From JAICUF01 sp038250675 (GTDB lineage: Bacteria > Gemmatimonadota > Gemmatimonadetes > Gemmatimonadales > GWC2-71-9), in NCBI GenBank assembly GCA_038250675.1, contig JBBSCB010000006.1:1-64000 (forward strand): a DNA stretch of 64,000 bases. The letters run 5' to 3'. The first letter of the stretch is position 1, and the number at the start of each line of letters is the position of its first letter. Below, piece after piece: positions 1 to 8,237 of this stretch. Both the position numbers and the translations under genes were made by a program. The notes beneath the pieces were generated by a model. It was not told the DNA's origin and made no database searches. It saw nothing but the letters and a program-made list of their open reading frames with translations.

Positions 1-70
1 CGACGCGCGCGGGCACCACGTCCAGCGGCGCATCTGGTTCGATGTGCGCGCGCCGCGGACCGACCAGTGA
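1..70 (+). CDS. 3' end of an unidentified gene (partial)
   Basis: The frame beginning at base 2 is open to a TGA at 68-70 and reads as a basic C-terminal tail ending VRAPRTDQ. The stop overlaps the GTG of the next gene in a GTGA junction (67-70), the arrangement used repeatedly in this window for co-translated genes, so this is probably the end of an upstream gene in the same operon. Too little is present to name a family. Confidence 0.45.
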   Translation, partial: DARGHHVQRRIWFDVRAPRTDQ

Positions 71-1254
71 CGGTTCCCCGTCCCTCGGCGCCGGACAGCG
101 GCGTTCCCCCGACCGTCAAGGGACTCGCGCTCGTCTCGCTGTTCAACGACATGGCGAGCGAGATGGTGTACCCGCTCCTGCCGGCATTCATCACCGGCGT
201 GCTGGGCGGCAGCGCGGTGCTGGTGGGCGCGCTCGACGGAGCGTCAGATCTGACCTCGGCCGCGCTCAAATGGGTGAGCGGGCGGCTGTCCGACCGCCCC
301 GGCTGGCGCCGGCCGCTCATCCTCGGCGGCTACGCCACGGCCGTGCTCATCCGCCCGGTGATCGCGATCGCGTCCTCGGCGTGGCAGGTGCTGGGATTCC
401 GCGTCGTAGACCGGGTGGGGAAGGGGCTGCGCACGCCACCGCGCGATGCGCTGATCGCCGAGGTCACGCCGCCCGCGAGTCGCGGGCGCGCGTTTGGCTT
501 TCACCGGGCGGCCGATCATTTCGGTGCCGTGATCGGCTCGCTGGCCGCCTGGTGGTTTCTGCAGCAGGGAGCGCCGGTGCGCGACGTCATTGGCTGGAGC
601 GCGGTGCCCGGTGTCGTGGCGGTCCTGGTGCTGGCCGCGGTCCTGCGCGGAACGTCGGGCCGCGCGGCGATCACGAGGCCAACAGCGGCGGGTGCCGCTC
701 CGCCCGCGGCCCGGGGCTTCTGGCTTCCCGTGCTGGCGCTCGGCGCCATCGTGCTCGCGCGCGTGCCCGAGGCGTTGCTGCTGCTCCGACTCCAGGATCT
801 CGGGGTGGCGATCGCCACCATTCCGCTGGTCTGGGCCGGGCTCCATGTCGTGCGGAGCGCCGCCTCGTATCCCGGGGGATGGATCACGGACCGACTCGGT
901 GCGCGATGGATCGTTGGGGCGGGATCCATGGTCTTCGCGGGCGCCGTCGCCGCGCTGAGCCGGCCGCTGACCGAGCCGGTCGCGGTCGCGGTCTTCCTGG
1001 CGTTCGGCCTCGTTGCCGGCCTCACCGAGGCGGCCGAACGCGCCACGGTCTCGCAGCTGGCGCCGGTGCGCACCGGTCGCGCATTCGGAGCGTACCACGC
1101 GGTGACCGGCGTCGCGCTGCTGCCGGCAGGCATCGTCTTCGGCGAAGTGTATCAGCGGGCTGGCGGTGGGGCGGCGCTGCTGCTCTCGGCCGCCGCGGTC
1201 ACCGTTGCGGGTGTCGCGTGGCTGATAGCCGCACCGCGGGGCGGCGCGAAGTAG
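67..1254 (+). CDS. MFS transporter
   Basis: A 395-residue polytopic membrane protein of the major facilitator superfamily. The N-terminal part has the LVSLFNDMASEMVYPLLPAF segment typical of the subgroup of drug or unknown-substrate MFS permeases, followed by the cytoplasmic loop GRLSDRPGWRRP, which matches the MFS motif-A pattern, and a second charged segment around residues 115-135 (DRVGKGLRTPPRDALIA). Roughly twelve hydrophobic segments can be counted. The start is GTG at 67, overlapping the stop of the preceding partial gene, so the two are probably translated together. The substrate cannot be deduced; the subgroup is widely annotated simply as MFS transporter. The convergent reading frames on the other strand in this interval are shadows. 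Confidence 0.88.
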   Translation: MTVPRPSAPDSGVPPTVKGLALVSLFNDMASEMVYPLLPAFITGVLGGSAVLVGALDGASDLTSAALKWVSGRLSDRPGWRRPLILGGYATAVLIRPVIAIASSAWQVLGFRVVDRVGKGLRTPPRDALIAEVTPPASRGRAFGFHRAADHFGAVIGSLAAWWFLQQGAPVRDVIGWSAVPGVVAVLVLAAVLRGTSGRAAITRPTAAGAAPPAARGFWLPVLALGAIVLARVPEALLLLRLQDLGVAIATIPLVWAGLHVVRSAASYPGGWITDRLGARWIVGAGSMVFAGAVAALSRPLTEPVAVAVFLAFGLVAGLTEAAERATVSQLAPVRTGRAFGAYHAVTGVALLPAGIVFGEVYQRAGGGAALLLSAAAVTVAGVAWLIAAPRGGAK

Positions 1255-1291
1255 CCGCCGTCCCGTGCCGTCCGCCACCCGGTTCCACCGG

Positions 1292-1651
1292 TCAGTGCGT
1301 CACGGTGCCGGTGATGTCGCCACCCTGCAGGTCTCGCAACCAGCTGCCGGTGAGGGCATCGCCCCGCCGCTGAAGCCTGATCGTCATGTGGCCCTTGGGC
1401 GTGTCCGACGCCAGCACCAGGTCGACGTCCTTCACGGTCACCTGCATCGGATGGGACTGACCCTCCTCATCGGTCAGCATGGCGCCGGGGCTACTGGCGG
1501 AATTACTGATGACGACCGTGGCCGGAAGTGAAGCGCGGATGGCGCTCGGACGTGCCCAGCCGGTCGGAAGTTTCAATCCGAAACGTACGGTTGCGATCTC
1601 GTCCCTGCTGGCGCCCGCCCCGACCCCGACCCACCTTGTATCGTGCGCCAT
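1292..1651 (-). CDS. Hypothetical protein, possibly a decayed or exported beta-sheet domain
   Basis: This occupies most of the 437-base gap between two transporter genes. The last ~60 residues look like real protein: MQVTVKDVDLVLASDTPKG followed by HMTIRLQRRGDALTGSW and a glycine-rich ending. The alternation of beta-strands and the phrase GDALTGSW resemble small exported beta-barrel or lipocalin-like proteins common in Gemmatimonadota, where they normally follow a signal peptide. No signal peptide is visible here. The ATG at 1651 gives 119 residues; an internal ATG at 1480 gives 62. It may be a remnant that lost its 5' part when the divergent permease arrived, or a genuine small gene. No function is proposed. 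Confidence 0.35.
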   Translation of the reverse strand: MAHDTRWVGVGAGASRDEIATVRFGLKLPTGWARPSAIRASLPATVVISNSASSPGAMLTDEEGQSHPMQVTVKDVDLVLASDTPKGHMTIRLQRRGDALTGSWLRDLQGGDITGTVTH

Positions 1652-1691
1652 TCCCGTCGACCATCCATCCCAAACCGCTGGTCGTGATCTG

Positions 1692-3068
1692 ATGACCCCG
1701 CCGCGCGAGCGCGACCAGTGGGGCGAGCGACTCGAGCGCCGCTTCGGGCGGGGGGCCGCGACGTCCATGATCATCGGGCTCACCGTCGGCACCGGCATCT
1801 TTGCCTCGCCCGCGGCGGTGGCGGGCGCGCTGGGGACGCCGGGCCTCGTGCTGCTGGCGTGGGCGCTGGGCGGCGTCATCGCGGTGGCCGGTGCGCTCAG
1901 TCTGGCGGAGCTCGCCGCGGCGCTGCCGCGCTCGGGCGGCTATTTCACCTACCTCGCGGAGGCGTACGGGCCCGCCCCGGCCTTTGCCTATGGCTGGGCC
2001 GAGTTGTTCGTGATCGCGCCGGCGACGCTGGGCGCCTGCTCGATCATCTTTGCCCAGTATCTCGGCTGGTTCGTGCCGATGGGTCCTGGCGGGCATATGC
2101 TCGTCGCTGCCGGATCCCTGTTGCTGGTCACGATCGTCGCATGGCTCGGCACCGGTGTGGCCTCGGCGGTGACCGCGGTTGCCACCATCGCCAAGTACGC
2201 CGGCCTTGCCGTGCTCGCGGTTCTGATCTTTGCGCTGGGCCGCGGCGGGGCGCATTTCACGGCGGGAACGGCGGTGGCGCCGTCGGGCGCGGCGGTGATT
2301 CCGGCGCTGCTGACGGCGCTCTTTGCCGTGATGTTCACCTTCGACGGCTGGGGCGACGGTGCCCGCATCGCGGGCGAGATTCGCGATCCGGCGCGGAACG
2401 TTCCCCGCGCGATGATCGGCGCCGTGCTTCTGGTGACCGCGATCTATCTCGTGGTCAACGCCGCCTACCTCTTCGTGCTTCCGGCGGACGTGCTGGCACA
2501 CTCCTCGCTCGTCGCCTCCGACGCGGTGGGACGCCTGCCGCTGGTCGGCCGCCTCGGTGGCGGCCTGGTGTCGGCGCTGGTGGCCACGTCGGCCCTGGGC
2601 GTCATGTTCGCGTGCGCCGTCGCCTATCCCCGGACCCAGTTTGCCATGGCCGACCGGGGCCTGTTCCCCCAGGCAGCGGCGCGGATCTCACCGCGCTTCG
2701 GGACACCGTCGGTGGCCATCTGGATCGTCGGGCTGATGTCGATGGTGTTTCTGCTGGGCGGGAGCTTCCAGCGGCTGGCCAACCGCATGCTGCTCGGACT
2801 CTGGCCATTCTACGTGCTGTGCGTCATTGCGGTGTTCGTGCTGCGGCGCACCCGGCCGGGTCTCGCGCGACCGTACCGTGCGCCGGGGTATCCCGTCGTA
2901 CAGATCTCGTTTGTGGTCGTGGGCCTGGCGCTGATGATCAATGCGAGCATCAGCGATCCGGTGAACGCCGCGGTGACGTTCGGACTCGCGGGTGCCGGCA
3001 TGCCGGCATATCCCCTCTGGCGGTGGTGGCAGCGTCGGGGAGCGGACGCGCTGGCGACGGCGGAGTGA
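1692..3068 (+). CDS. APC-family amino acid permease
   Basis: A 458-residue polytopic permease of the amino acid-polyamine-organocation superfamily. The first helix carries the unwound substrate-binding motif IGLTVGTGIFASPAA, and later segments include the AYGWAELF region of helix 3 and FDGWGDGARIAGEIRDPARN, the conserved loop after helix 6 that marks the LAT/SLC7-like branch. About twelve helices are present and the C-terminus is short and charged. The reading frame is open further upstream, but the ATG at 1692 directly precedes the family's hydrophilic N-terminus (PPRERDQWGERLERRFGRG), so it is chosen. A TATCGT hexamer at 1639-1644 could be the -10 element, giving a leader of about 40 bases. 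The substrate is unknown; two further APC permeases lie at 45499 and 48640. Confidence 0.9.
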   Translation: MTPPRERDQWGERLERRFGRGAATSMIIGLTVGTGIFASPAAVAGALGTPGLVLLAWALGGVIAVAGALSLAELAAALPRSGGYFTYLAEAYGPAPAFAYGWAELFVIAPATLGACSIIFAQYLGWFVPMGPGGHMLVAAGSLLLVTIVAWLGTGVASAVTAVATIAKYAGLAVLAVLIFALGRGGAHFTAGTAVAPSGAAVIPALLTALFAVMFTFDGWGDGARIAGEIRDPARNVPRAMIGAVLLVTAIYLVVNAAYLFVLPADVLAHSSLVASDAVGRLPLVGRLGGGLVSALVATSALGVMFACAVAYPRTQFAMADRGLFPQAAARISPRFGTPSVAIWIVGLMSMVFLLGGSFQRLANRMLLGLWPFYVLCVIAVFVLRRTRPGLARPYRAPGYPVVQISFVVVGLALMINASISDPVNAAVTFGLAGAGMPAYPLWRWWQRRGADALATAE

Positions 3069-3095
3069 CACCGGCGCACCCGCGCCGGGCCCCGG

Positions 3096-3857
3096 TCATC
3101 GCTGGACGATCGTGTCCCAGCCGAATTTGAGTATCACCGCCGTCACCACGACCAGGAACAGGGGCCGCACAAAGCCGCTCCCCCGCCGTACCGCGGTGTG
3201 CGCGCCCGCAAACGAGCCGAGCGCGCCGGCCGCCGCAATCGGGAGGGCGACCCGCCAGAGCACGTGGCCGGTGGCGGCAAAGTAGATCGCCGCGGCCAGA
3301 CCCGAGCCCAGGTTCACCACCTTGCCCGCCGCCGATGCCGCCAGGAAATCGAAGCCCAGCACGCCGATGAATCCAAAGATCAGGAAGCTGCCCATGCCGG
3401 GACCGAAGAACCCGTCGTAGAAGCCGAGCACCGTGCCGATCGCCAGCCCGGCCCATCGCTCGCGCAGCGGGCTCAGGCGCGGGGCATGGACCGCCCCGAA
3501 CGACGGCCTGGTGATCGTGTACGCCGCCACGAGGATCAGCAGCACGAGGATCGCCGGGCGGATGGCGGGCTGCGGCAGGTGGCTCACCACCCGGGCGCCG
3601 AGGATGGCGCAGACGAACGCGGCGCCGGCGGACCAGAGCGTCGTGCTCCAGCGGATCGGCACGCTGCCGTGATAGCGGTAGAGCGCGCTCGAGGTGGATG
3701 CGACGCTGCCGATCTTGGCGGTGCCGAGGATCGTGGCCACGGGGACGTCGGGGAGGAGGATCAGGAGGGCGGGGAGCTGGATCAGCCCGCCGCCGCCGGC
3801 GATCGCGTCCACGAACATCGCGAGAAAGGCAAAGGCGCAGAGCGCCAGGATGGTCAG
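3096..3857 (-). CDS. TauE/SafE-family membrane permease
   Basis: A membrane protein of the TauE/SafE (DUF81) family, whose studied members export sulfite or other organosulfur anions. Two half-repeats are visible: FVDAIAGGGGLIQLPALL near the N-terminus and GFYDGFFGPGMGSFLIFGFI in the second half, both diagnostic. The first ATG (3818) would begin in the middle of helix 1. The conserved hydrophobic sequence continues upstream to LLLTILALCAFAFLA, with no ATG, GTG or TTG in frame. A CTG at 3857 overlaps the TGA of ybdD as CTGA, so I place the start there (253 residues); from the ATG it would be 240. It follows cstA and ybdD in one leftward operon. Confidence 0.85.
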   Translation of the reverse strand: MTILALCAFAFLAMFVDAIAGGGGLIQLPALLILLPDVPVATILGTAKIGSVASTSSALYRYHGSVPIRWSTTLWSAGAAFVCAILGARVVSHLPQPAIRPAILVLLILVAAYTITRPSFGAVHAPRLSPLRERWAGLAIGTVLGFYDGFFGPGMGSFLIFGFIGVLGFDFLAASAAGKVVNLGSGLAAAIYFAATGHVLWRVALPIAAAGALGSFAGAHTAVRRGSGFVRPLFLVVVTAVILKFGWDTIVQR

Positions 3858-4036
3858 CAGCAGCGGGTGGGCCCGTCGCCATACCGCGCGGTGACGTACT
3901 GGTCAAAGAACTCGCGCCGGGTGGGCACCGGGCGCTCCGGATGACAGGCGCGAAGGTGCGCCAAGTACGCATCGTAGTCCGGCATTCCCGCCACGCGGCG
4001 CAGCGCGCCGATCAGGCGCCGGAACTCAACCGACAC
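3854..4036 (-). CDS. ybdD: YbdD/YjiX-family small protein (CstA partner)
   Basis: A 60-residue protein matching the YbdD/YjiX (DUF466) family: GMPDYDAYLAHLRACHP, then RREFFDQYVTARYGDGPTRCC with the characteristic terminal Cys pair. Members are encoded directly after cstA or btsT-type carbon-starvation transporters and are thought to be needed for transport activity. The GTG start at 4036 overlaps the cstA stop by 11 bases, and its own TGA overlaps the presumed CTG start of the TauE gene. The length is close to the E. coli protein (65 residues). Confidence 0.9.
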   Translation of the reverse strand: MSVEFRRLIGALRRVAGMPDYDAYLAHLRACHPERPVPTRREFFDQYVTARYGDGPTRCC

Positions 4037-6059
4037 GGGCCGCCTCCACGAACGGCGTTTCGGCGCTTTCCGCCGGGCGTCGGCGGCGGAGCACCAGAAT
4101 CCATTCCCATGCCGATGTGGCGACCACCAGCAGGGTCACGAGCATGAACGCGCCGGCGACGGCGGCATCCAGCCGATCGTTGAACACCAGCCGCGCGCCG
4201 TGGTCCGACGCCAGCGCGCCGCTCGCGATCTGATTCAGGGTCACGCGCGCGTGGGCCAGGAAGCCCAGCCGCGGGTCGGCGGCGAACATCTTCTGCCATC
4301 CGGCCGTCATCGTCACGGCGAGGATCCAGCCGAGCGGCAGCAGCGTGACCCACGCGTAGCGCGCCTTGCCGGTCTTGATGAGCACGGTCGTCCCCACGCA
4401 CAGCGCCACCGCGGCCAGCAGCTGGTTGCTGATGCCGAACAGCGGCCACAGCGAATTGATCCCGCCCAGCGGGTCGTGCACTCCCTGCACCAGGAACCAG
4501 CCCCACCCGCCGACGACCAGGGCGGATGCCGTCACGGTGCCCGGGTACCACGACGTACGGCCCAGCGGTGCCCAGACATGTCCGGCCAGTTCCTGCAGCA
4601 TGAAGCGGCCCACGCGGGTGCCGGTGTCCACCGTAGTCAGAATGAACAGTGCCTCGAACATGATGGCAAAGTGATACCAGACCGCGGTCAGTCCCCGGCC
4701 GAACGCGCCGCTGAAGATCTGCGCCATGCCCACCGCCAGCGATGGCGCCCCGCCGGTGCGGGAGACGAGCGACGCTTCGCCGACCTGTGCGGCGAGCGCC
4801 TGCAGCTGGCCCGGTGTGACGGTAAAGCCCCATTGCTGAATCGCGTGGGCCGCGGTCTGCAGCGTGGGACCCAGCGCGGCGGCCGGGGCGTTGATGGCAA
4901 AGTAGACACCGGGATCGAGCACCGCCGCGGCGCAGAGCGCCATGATGGCCACGAACGATTCCATGAGCATTCCGCCGTAGCCGATCAGGCGGGCATCGCC
5001 CTCGCGCAGGAGCATCTTGGGCGTGGTGCCCGAGGCCACCAGCGCGTGGAAGCCGCTGATGGCACCGCAGGCGATGGTGATGAACGCAAAGGGAAACAGT
5101 TTCCCGGCAAAGATCGGCCCGGTGCCGTCCACGAAGCGGGTGAGCGGCGGGAGGCGGAGCGGCGGCAGCACCACGAGAATGCCGACGGCCAGCAGCGCGA
5201 TCGTGCCGATCTTCATGAACGTCGAGAGGTAGTCGCGCGGACAGAGGAGCATCCAGACCGGGATGACGCTGGCGACGAATCCGTAGGCCATGACGGCGCA
5301 GGCAATGGTGGTGGCCGACCAGGTGAAGTACGGCGCCATGGCGGGTGAGTCCGCCACCCAGCGCCCGGCCACGAGCGCGGCCAGGAGCAGGGCCACGCCG
5401 GCGAAGGACGCCTCGAGCGTGCGGCCGGGTCGCCAGACCTTCATCCAGAAGCCCATCATGAGGGCGATGGGCAGGGTGCACAGGATCGTGAACACGCCCC
5501 ACGGGCTGTCCTTCAGCGCGTTGACGACCACCAGCGCCAGCACCGCCAGCAGGATCAGCATGATGGCCAGGACTGCGGTCATCGCGAGCAGGCCGGTCCA
5601 CGGCCCAATCTCCTGCTTGGCCATCTGGCCCAGCGACTTGCCGTCGCGTCGCATGGAGGCGAACAGGATCACGAAGTCCTGCACCGCGCCGCCGAGCACG
5701 ACGCCGAACACGATCCAGATTGTCCCCGGCAGGTAGCCGAACTGCGCCGCCAGCACCGGGCCCACCAGCGGTCCGGCGCCGGCGATGGCCGCGAAGTGGT
5801 GGCCGAACAACACCCACCGCGTCGTCGGCACGAAGTCGCGGCCGTTGGCGTGTCGCTCGGCCGGTGTGGCGCGGCGATCGTCCAGCCCGAGAACGCGCTG
5901 TGCCAGGTAGCGGCTGTAGAAGCGATAGGCGATGAGATAGGTCCCCACGGCGGCGAGGACCAGCCAGGCCGCGTTCACCGTCTCGCCGCTGTGAAGCGCG
6001 ATGACCCCCCAGCCCGCGGCACCGGCGAGCGCGAGGAGGGCCCAGAGCAGGGTAGGCAT
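4026..6059 (-). CDS. cstA: Carbon starvation protein CstA
   Basis: A 677-residue polytopic inner-membrane transporter of the CstA/BtsT family, which takes up peptides or pyruvate during carbon limitation. Recognisable segments include RDFVPTTRWVLFGHHFAAIA and GAGPLVGPVLAAQFGYLPG near the N-terminus, GAVQDFVILFASMRRDGKS, and the C-terminal FGISNQLLAAVALCVGT. The ATG at 6059 fits the family N-terminus (a short hydrophobic helix, then NAAWLVLAAVGTYLIAYRFYS); the frame is open much further upstream but into the divergent SDR gene. A TACATT hexamer lies only 7 bases upstream of the ATG, suggesting a leaderless transcript. It heads the cstA-ybdD-tauE operon. Confidence 0.95.
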   Translation of the reverse strand: MPTLLWALLALAGAAGWGVIALHSGETVNAAWLVLAAVGTYLIAYRFYSRYLAQRVLGLDDRRATPAERHANGRDFVPTTRWVLFGHHFAAIAGAGPLVGPVLAAQFGYLPGTIWIVFGVVLGGAVQDFVILFASMRRDGKSLGQMAKQEIGPWTGLLAMTAVLAIMLILLAVLALVVVNALKDSPWGVFTILCTLPIALMMGFWMKVWRPGRTLEASFAGVALLLAALVAGRWVADSPAMAPYFTWSATTIACAVMAYGFVASVIPVWMLLCPRDYLSTFMKIGTIALLAVGILVVLPPLRLPPLTRFVDGTGPIFAGKLFPFAFITIACGAISGFHALVASGTTPKMLLREGDARLIGYGGMLMESFVAIMALCAAAVLDPGVYFAINAPAAALGPTLQTAAHAIQQWGFTVTPGQLQALAAQVGEASLVSRTGGAPSLAVGMAQIFSGAFGRGLTAVWYHFAIMFEALFILTTVDTGTRVGRFMLQELAGHVWAPLGRTSWYPGTVTASALVVGGWGWFLVQGVHDPLGGINSLWPLFGISNQLLAAVALCVGTTVLIKTGKARYAWVTLLPLGWILAVTMTAGWQKMFAADPRLGFLAHARVTLNQIASGALASDHGARLVFNDRLDAAVAGAFMLVTLLVVATSAWEWILVLRRRRPAESAETPFVEAARVG

Positions 6060-6066
6060 GCCAGCT

Positions 6067-6072
6067 AATGTA
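6067..6072 (-). promoter_or_regulatory. Putative -10 element of cstA (leaderless)
   Basis: On the minus strand TACATT ends 7 bases before the cstA ATG, so initiation would fall on or next to the start codon. No good -35 is visible at the right distance. Confidence 0.45.
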
Positions 6073-6081
6073 CGGCGCTTC

Positions 6082-6110
6082 TTGCCCTTGCCCAGCGGCG
6101 TCCGTACGTT
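6082..6110 (+). promoter_or_regulatory. Putative promoter of the SDR gene (leaderless)
   Basis: TTGCCC (6082-6087) and TACGTT (6105-6110) are separated by 17 bases, and the ATG at 6120 begins 9 bases after the -10. The promoter shares the 60-base divergent region with cstA, so the two genes could respond to a common regulator. Confidence 0.5.
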
Positions 6111-6119
6111 CAAGTCGCC

Positions 6120-6980
6120 ATGCCATTCTCCGGCTTCGGCCAACCACCCGCCTGGGAGGACGCAGCGCCGACGCCGGCACGGACGGCGCTCGCCGACGCC
6201 CAGCCACAATCGGTCGCCAAGGGGTTCCGCGGCAAGGTCGCCATCGTCACCGGCGGCGCCACGGGGCTCGGCCGCAGCATTGCCTTCGAGTTCGGGCGGC
6301 TGGGGTGCCACGTGGCGTTCTGCTATGTGAGCATGGAGGGGCGCGACGTCGGTGAGCAGGCGCTGCTCACCGAGACGGCGATTTCGGCGATGGGGGTGCA
6401 GGTGCTGGCCGCGCGCTGCGACGTGCGCGACCGGACCGCGGTGGACCGGTTCATCGAGGAGGCGCGCACCCGATTTGGCGCGGTGCACTTCCTGATCAAC
6501 AACGCCGGGATTGCCAGCGACGGTGCCCTCTGGCGCATGAGCGACAAGGCGTGGCGTGACGTCCAGGAGACCAACGTCACCGGCACGTTCAACTGCATCC
6601 GCGCCGTGGCGCCGCATTTCCGGACCCAGCATTACGGCAAGATCGTGAACGTCAGCGCCCATCAGGCCACCCGGCCCGGGTTCGGCGTGGCGAATTACGC
6701 GGCAAGCAAGGCGGCCCTGCTCGGCCTTACGCGGGCGGCGGCAGTGGAGCTGGGCCCGTCCAACGTCAACGTCAACGCCGTGGCACCCGGCTTCATCCGC
6801 ACCGAGCGGATGAGCATGCTGCCGCGTGAGGTGATCGAGCGGGCGCAGAAGAGCTCCGTCCTGGGTCGGGTGGCCGAGCCGGACGATGTGGCGCACGTGA
6901 TTTCGTTCCTGTGTTCCGATGCCGCGCGGCACATCACCGGGCAGACGCTGGTGGTGGACGGCGGCATGTCCCTGGAGTGA
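6120..6980 (+). CDS. SDR-family oxidoreductase (FabG-like)
   Basis: A 286-residue classical short-chain dehydrogenase/reductase using NAD(P)H. The Rossmann glycine motif TGGATGLG is at residues 44-51, NNAG at 127-130, and the catalytic Ser179, Tyr193 and Lys197 (YAASK) are all in place. The GF.RTERMS loop and the C-terminal ITGQTLVVDGGMS are typical of FabG and PhaB-like 3-oxoacyl or acetoacetyl-CoA reductases. About 35 residues precede the Rossmann fold, more than FabG has; this N-terminal extension is Pro/Ala-rich. The start is supported by a promoter 9 bases upstream. The substrate is not determinable from sequence. Confidence 0.9.
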   Translation: MPFSGFGQPPAWEDAAPTPARTALADAQPQSVAKGFRGKVAIVTGGATGLGRSIAFEFGRLGCHVAFCYVSMEGRDVGEQALLTETAISAMGVQVLAARCDVRDRTAVDRFIEEARTRFGAVHFLINNAGIASDGALWRMSDKAWRDVQETNVTGTFNCIRAVAPHFRTQHYGKIVNVSAHQATRPGFGVANYAASKAALLGLTRAAAVELGPSNVNVNAVAPGFIRTERMSMLPREVIERAQKSSVLGRVAEPDDVAHVISFLCSDAARHITGQTLVVDGGMSLE

Positions 6981-6981
6981 C

Positions 6982-7236
6982 ATGACGGACCGGAGCCATC
7001 CCGCCATGGCCGAACGCCAGGTCCGGCTGCGGGCCGAGTTTGCCGGACATTACCCGGGGCTCGAGCCCGGAGTCTGGCTGCCGGCGGCGGGCGTGGCCGA
7101 CTTCGTGCTGGCCCGCGCCCGGACCACCGCCCGGGCCAGCGATCCGCGGCAGCGATCCCTCAATCCCGATCACTTCGAGTTCCGGGGCGGTGCGCCCCGG
7201 ACGGGTGCCGAACGCACCCGTGCCACCGACACCTGA
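6982..7236 (+). CDS. Small conserved protein, paralogue A (HFEFRGG motif)
   Basis: An 84-residue soluble protein starting one base after the SDR stop codon. It shares an ordered set of motifs with the next gene: R.RAEFA.HYPGLEPGVW, a central Ala-rich helix containing VLARAR, and DHFEFRGG near the C-terminus. No known domain is recognised. Its position directly after an SDR gene and the tandem paralogue suggest a local duplication. The pattern PGLEPGVW/HFEFRGG is a useful family signature for searching. Confidence 0.65.
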   Translation: MTDRSHPAMAERQVRLRAEFAGHYPGLEPGVWLPAAGVADFVLARARTTARASDPRQRSLNPDHFEFRGGAPRTGAERTRATDT

Positions 7237-7244
7237 CGAGCCGG

Positions 7245-7481
7245 ATGATTCGCGAAGCCCGCCTGAAGCCCGAGTTTGCCTCGCTCTATCCCGCGCTCCA
7301 ACCTGGTGTCTGGTGTCCCGCCTCCGAGGCGGCGGCGCAGCTGCTGGCCATGATGCAACGGGCCGATGCCGCATTCGAGAAACGTGTGATGCACGAGCGC
7401 CACTTCGAATTTCGCGGCGGGGTCGCGTCCGCCGTGCGGGCCGGGGCCCGCTCCCGTCTCGCCGACCGCGGCGGCGGGTGA
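7245..7481 (+). CDS. Small conserved protein, paralogue B (HFEFRGG motif)
   Basis: A 78-residue protein, the tandem paralogue of the preceding gene. RLKPEFASLYPALQPGVWCP aligns with the N-terminus of paralogue A, the middle is helical (AAAQLLAMMQRADAAF), and HERHFEFRGG matches its C-terminal motif. The two differ at most positions outside these blocks, so the duplication is old. The ATG at 7245 lies 8 bases after the stop of paralogue A. The function is unknown; the conserved aromatic and Pro/Gly positions suggest a compact fold rather than disorder. Confidence 0.65.
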   Translation: MIREARLKPEFASLYPALQPGVWCPASEAAAQLLAMMQRADAAFEKRVMHERHFEFRGGVASAVRAGARSRLADRGGG

Positions 7482-7573
7482 TTACCTTTGGGCGATCGAT
7501 CCGGCCACCGCCGGAGCGTTCCCTCTCCGGTTTTCGCGACTACGCCTTTCGGGACTACACCTTGCCTGACGTG

Positions 7574-8233
7574 ATGCGCCTGCCGTTCCGCGGTCTCAAG
7601 ATCCTCTGCCTGTCACTGGTCTTTGCCTGCAGCCGGGGCACCGGTCCCGCCGGGAGCCCGGTGCCGGCGGAGGCGCAGCTCGCCGATGGCGGGAACCCGC
7701 TCTCGGTGGCGCCCATCGCCGGCCAGCCGGTGTCGGTCCTGCCAATCACGCTGGTCCTCGCCGATTCCGCGATGAGTACGAGTACCTCGTACGATGGATA
7801 CCGCGACCGGCGCGCAGCGCTTCAGCGCACCGACTCGCTGATTGCGGAAGCGATGCAGGCGCGCGCGCCGGAGGTCCACTGGATCCTGCCGCCCGAGCTG
7901 CGCAAGATGGCGCGGCGGGCCCCCGGCATGTTGTCCGATCCCGACCAGATGGGCCAGGCGCTGATGCGCGCCCCCCGCCTCACCAAGCTGCCGGACCCGC
8001 TCCGAAGCGAGCTCCGCAGTCTTGTGGCGATCGCCGGCGGCCGACTGGTGTTCATTCCGGCCGCGCTGGGTTTCACGCGGGACGCCGCCGGGAACGTCCA
8101 TGCGACCCTGTCACTCGTGCTGGCCGATGCCCGGACCGGCAACGTCGTCTGGCGAAGTCTGACGACGGCGACCGGCGCCACCCCCGATGCGGCGCTCGCC
8201 GCGGCACTCGTCACCACCTTGCCGGTCGAGTAG
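7574..8233 (+). CDS. Putative exported lipoprotein
   Basis: A 219-residue protein beginning MRLPFRGLKILCLSLVFACS, a basic N-region, a hydrophobic core and a Cys preceded by LVFA, consistent with a lipoprotein signal peptide although the -2 Phe is not ideal. After a Pro/Ala linker, the mature part has VLPITLVLADS, a helical segment with ALQRTDSLIAEAMQ, and a C-terminal beta-rich half containing VFIPAALGFTRDAAGN and DARTGNVVWRS. The last phrase is reminiscent of secreted proteins that evaluate a per-run value, but no family is recognised. The frame is open far upstream; the ATG at 7574 is chosen because of the signal peptide. It ends 4 bases before the isocitrate dehydrogenase gene. Confidence 0.65.
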   Translation: MRLPFRGLKILCLSLVFACSRGTGPAGSPVPAEAQLADGGNPLSVAPIAGQPVSVLPITLVLADSAMSTSTSYDGYRDRRAALQRTDSLIAEAMQARAPEVHWILPPELRKMARRAPGMLSDPDQMGQALMRAPRLTKLPDPLRSELRSLVAIAGGRLVFIPAALGFTRDAAGNVHATLSLVLADARTGNVVWRSLTTATGATPDAALAAALVTTLPVE

Positions 8234-8237
8234 GGCG

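Noticed and set aside
4012..6207. 731-residue open frame overlapping cstA on the same strand
   Set aside because: Arg/Gly/Pro-rich composition without motifs; a shadow of cstA caused by high GC content.
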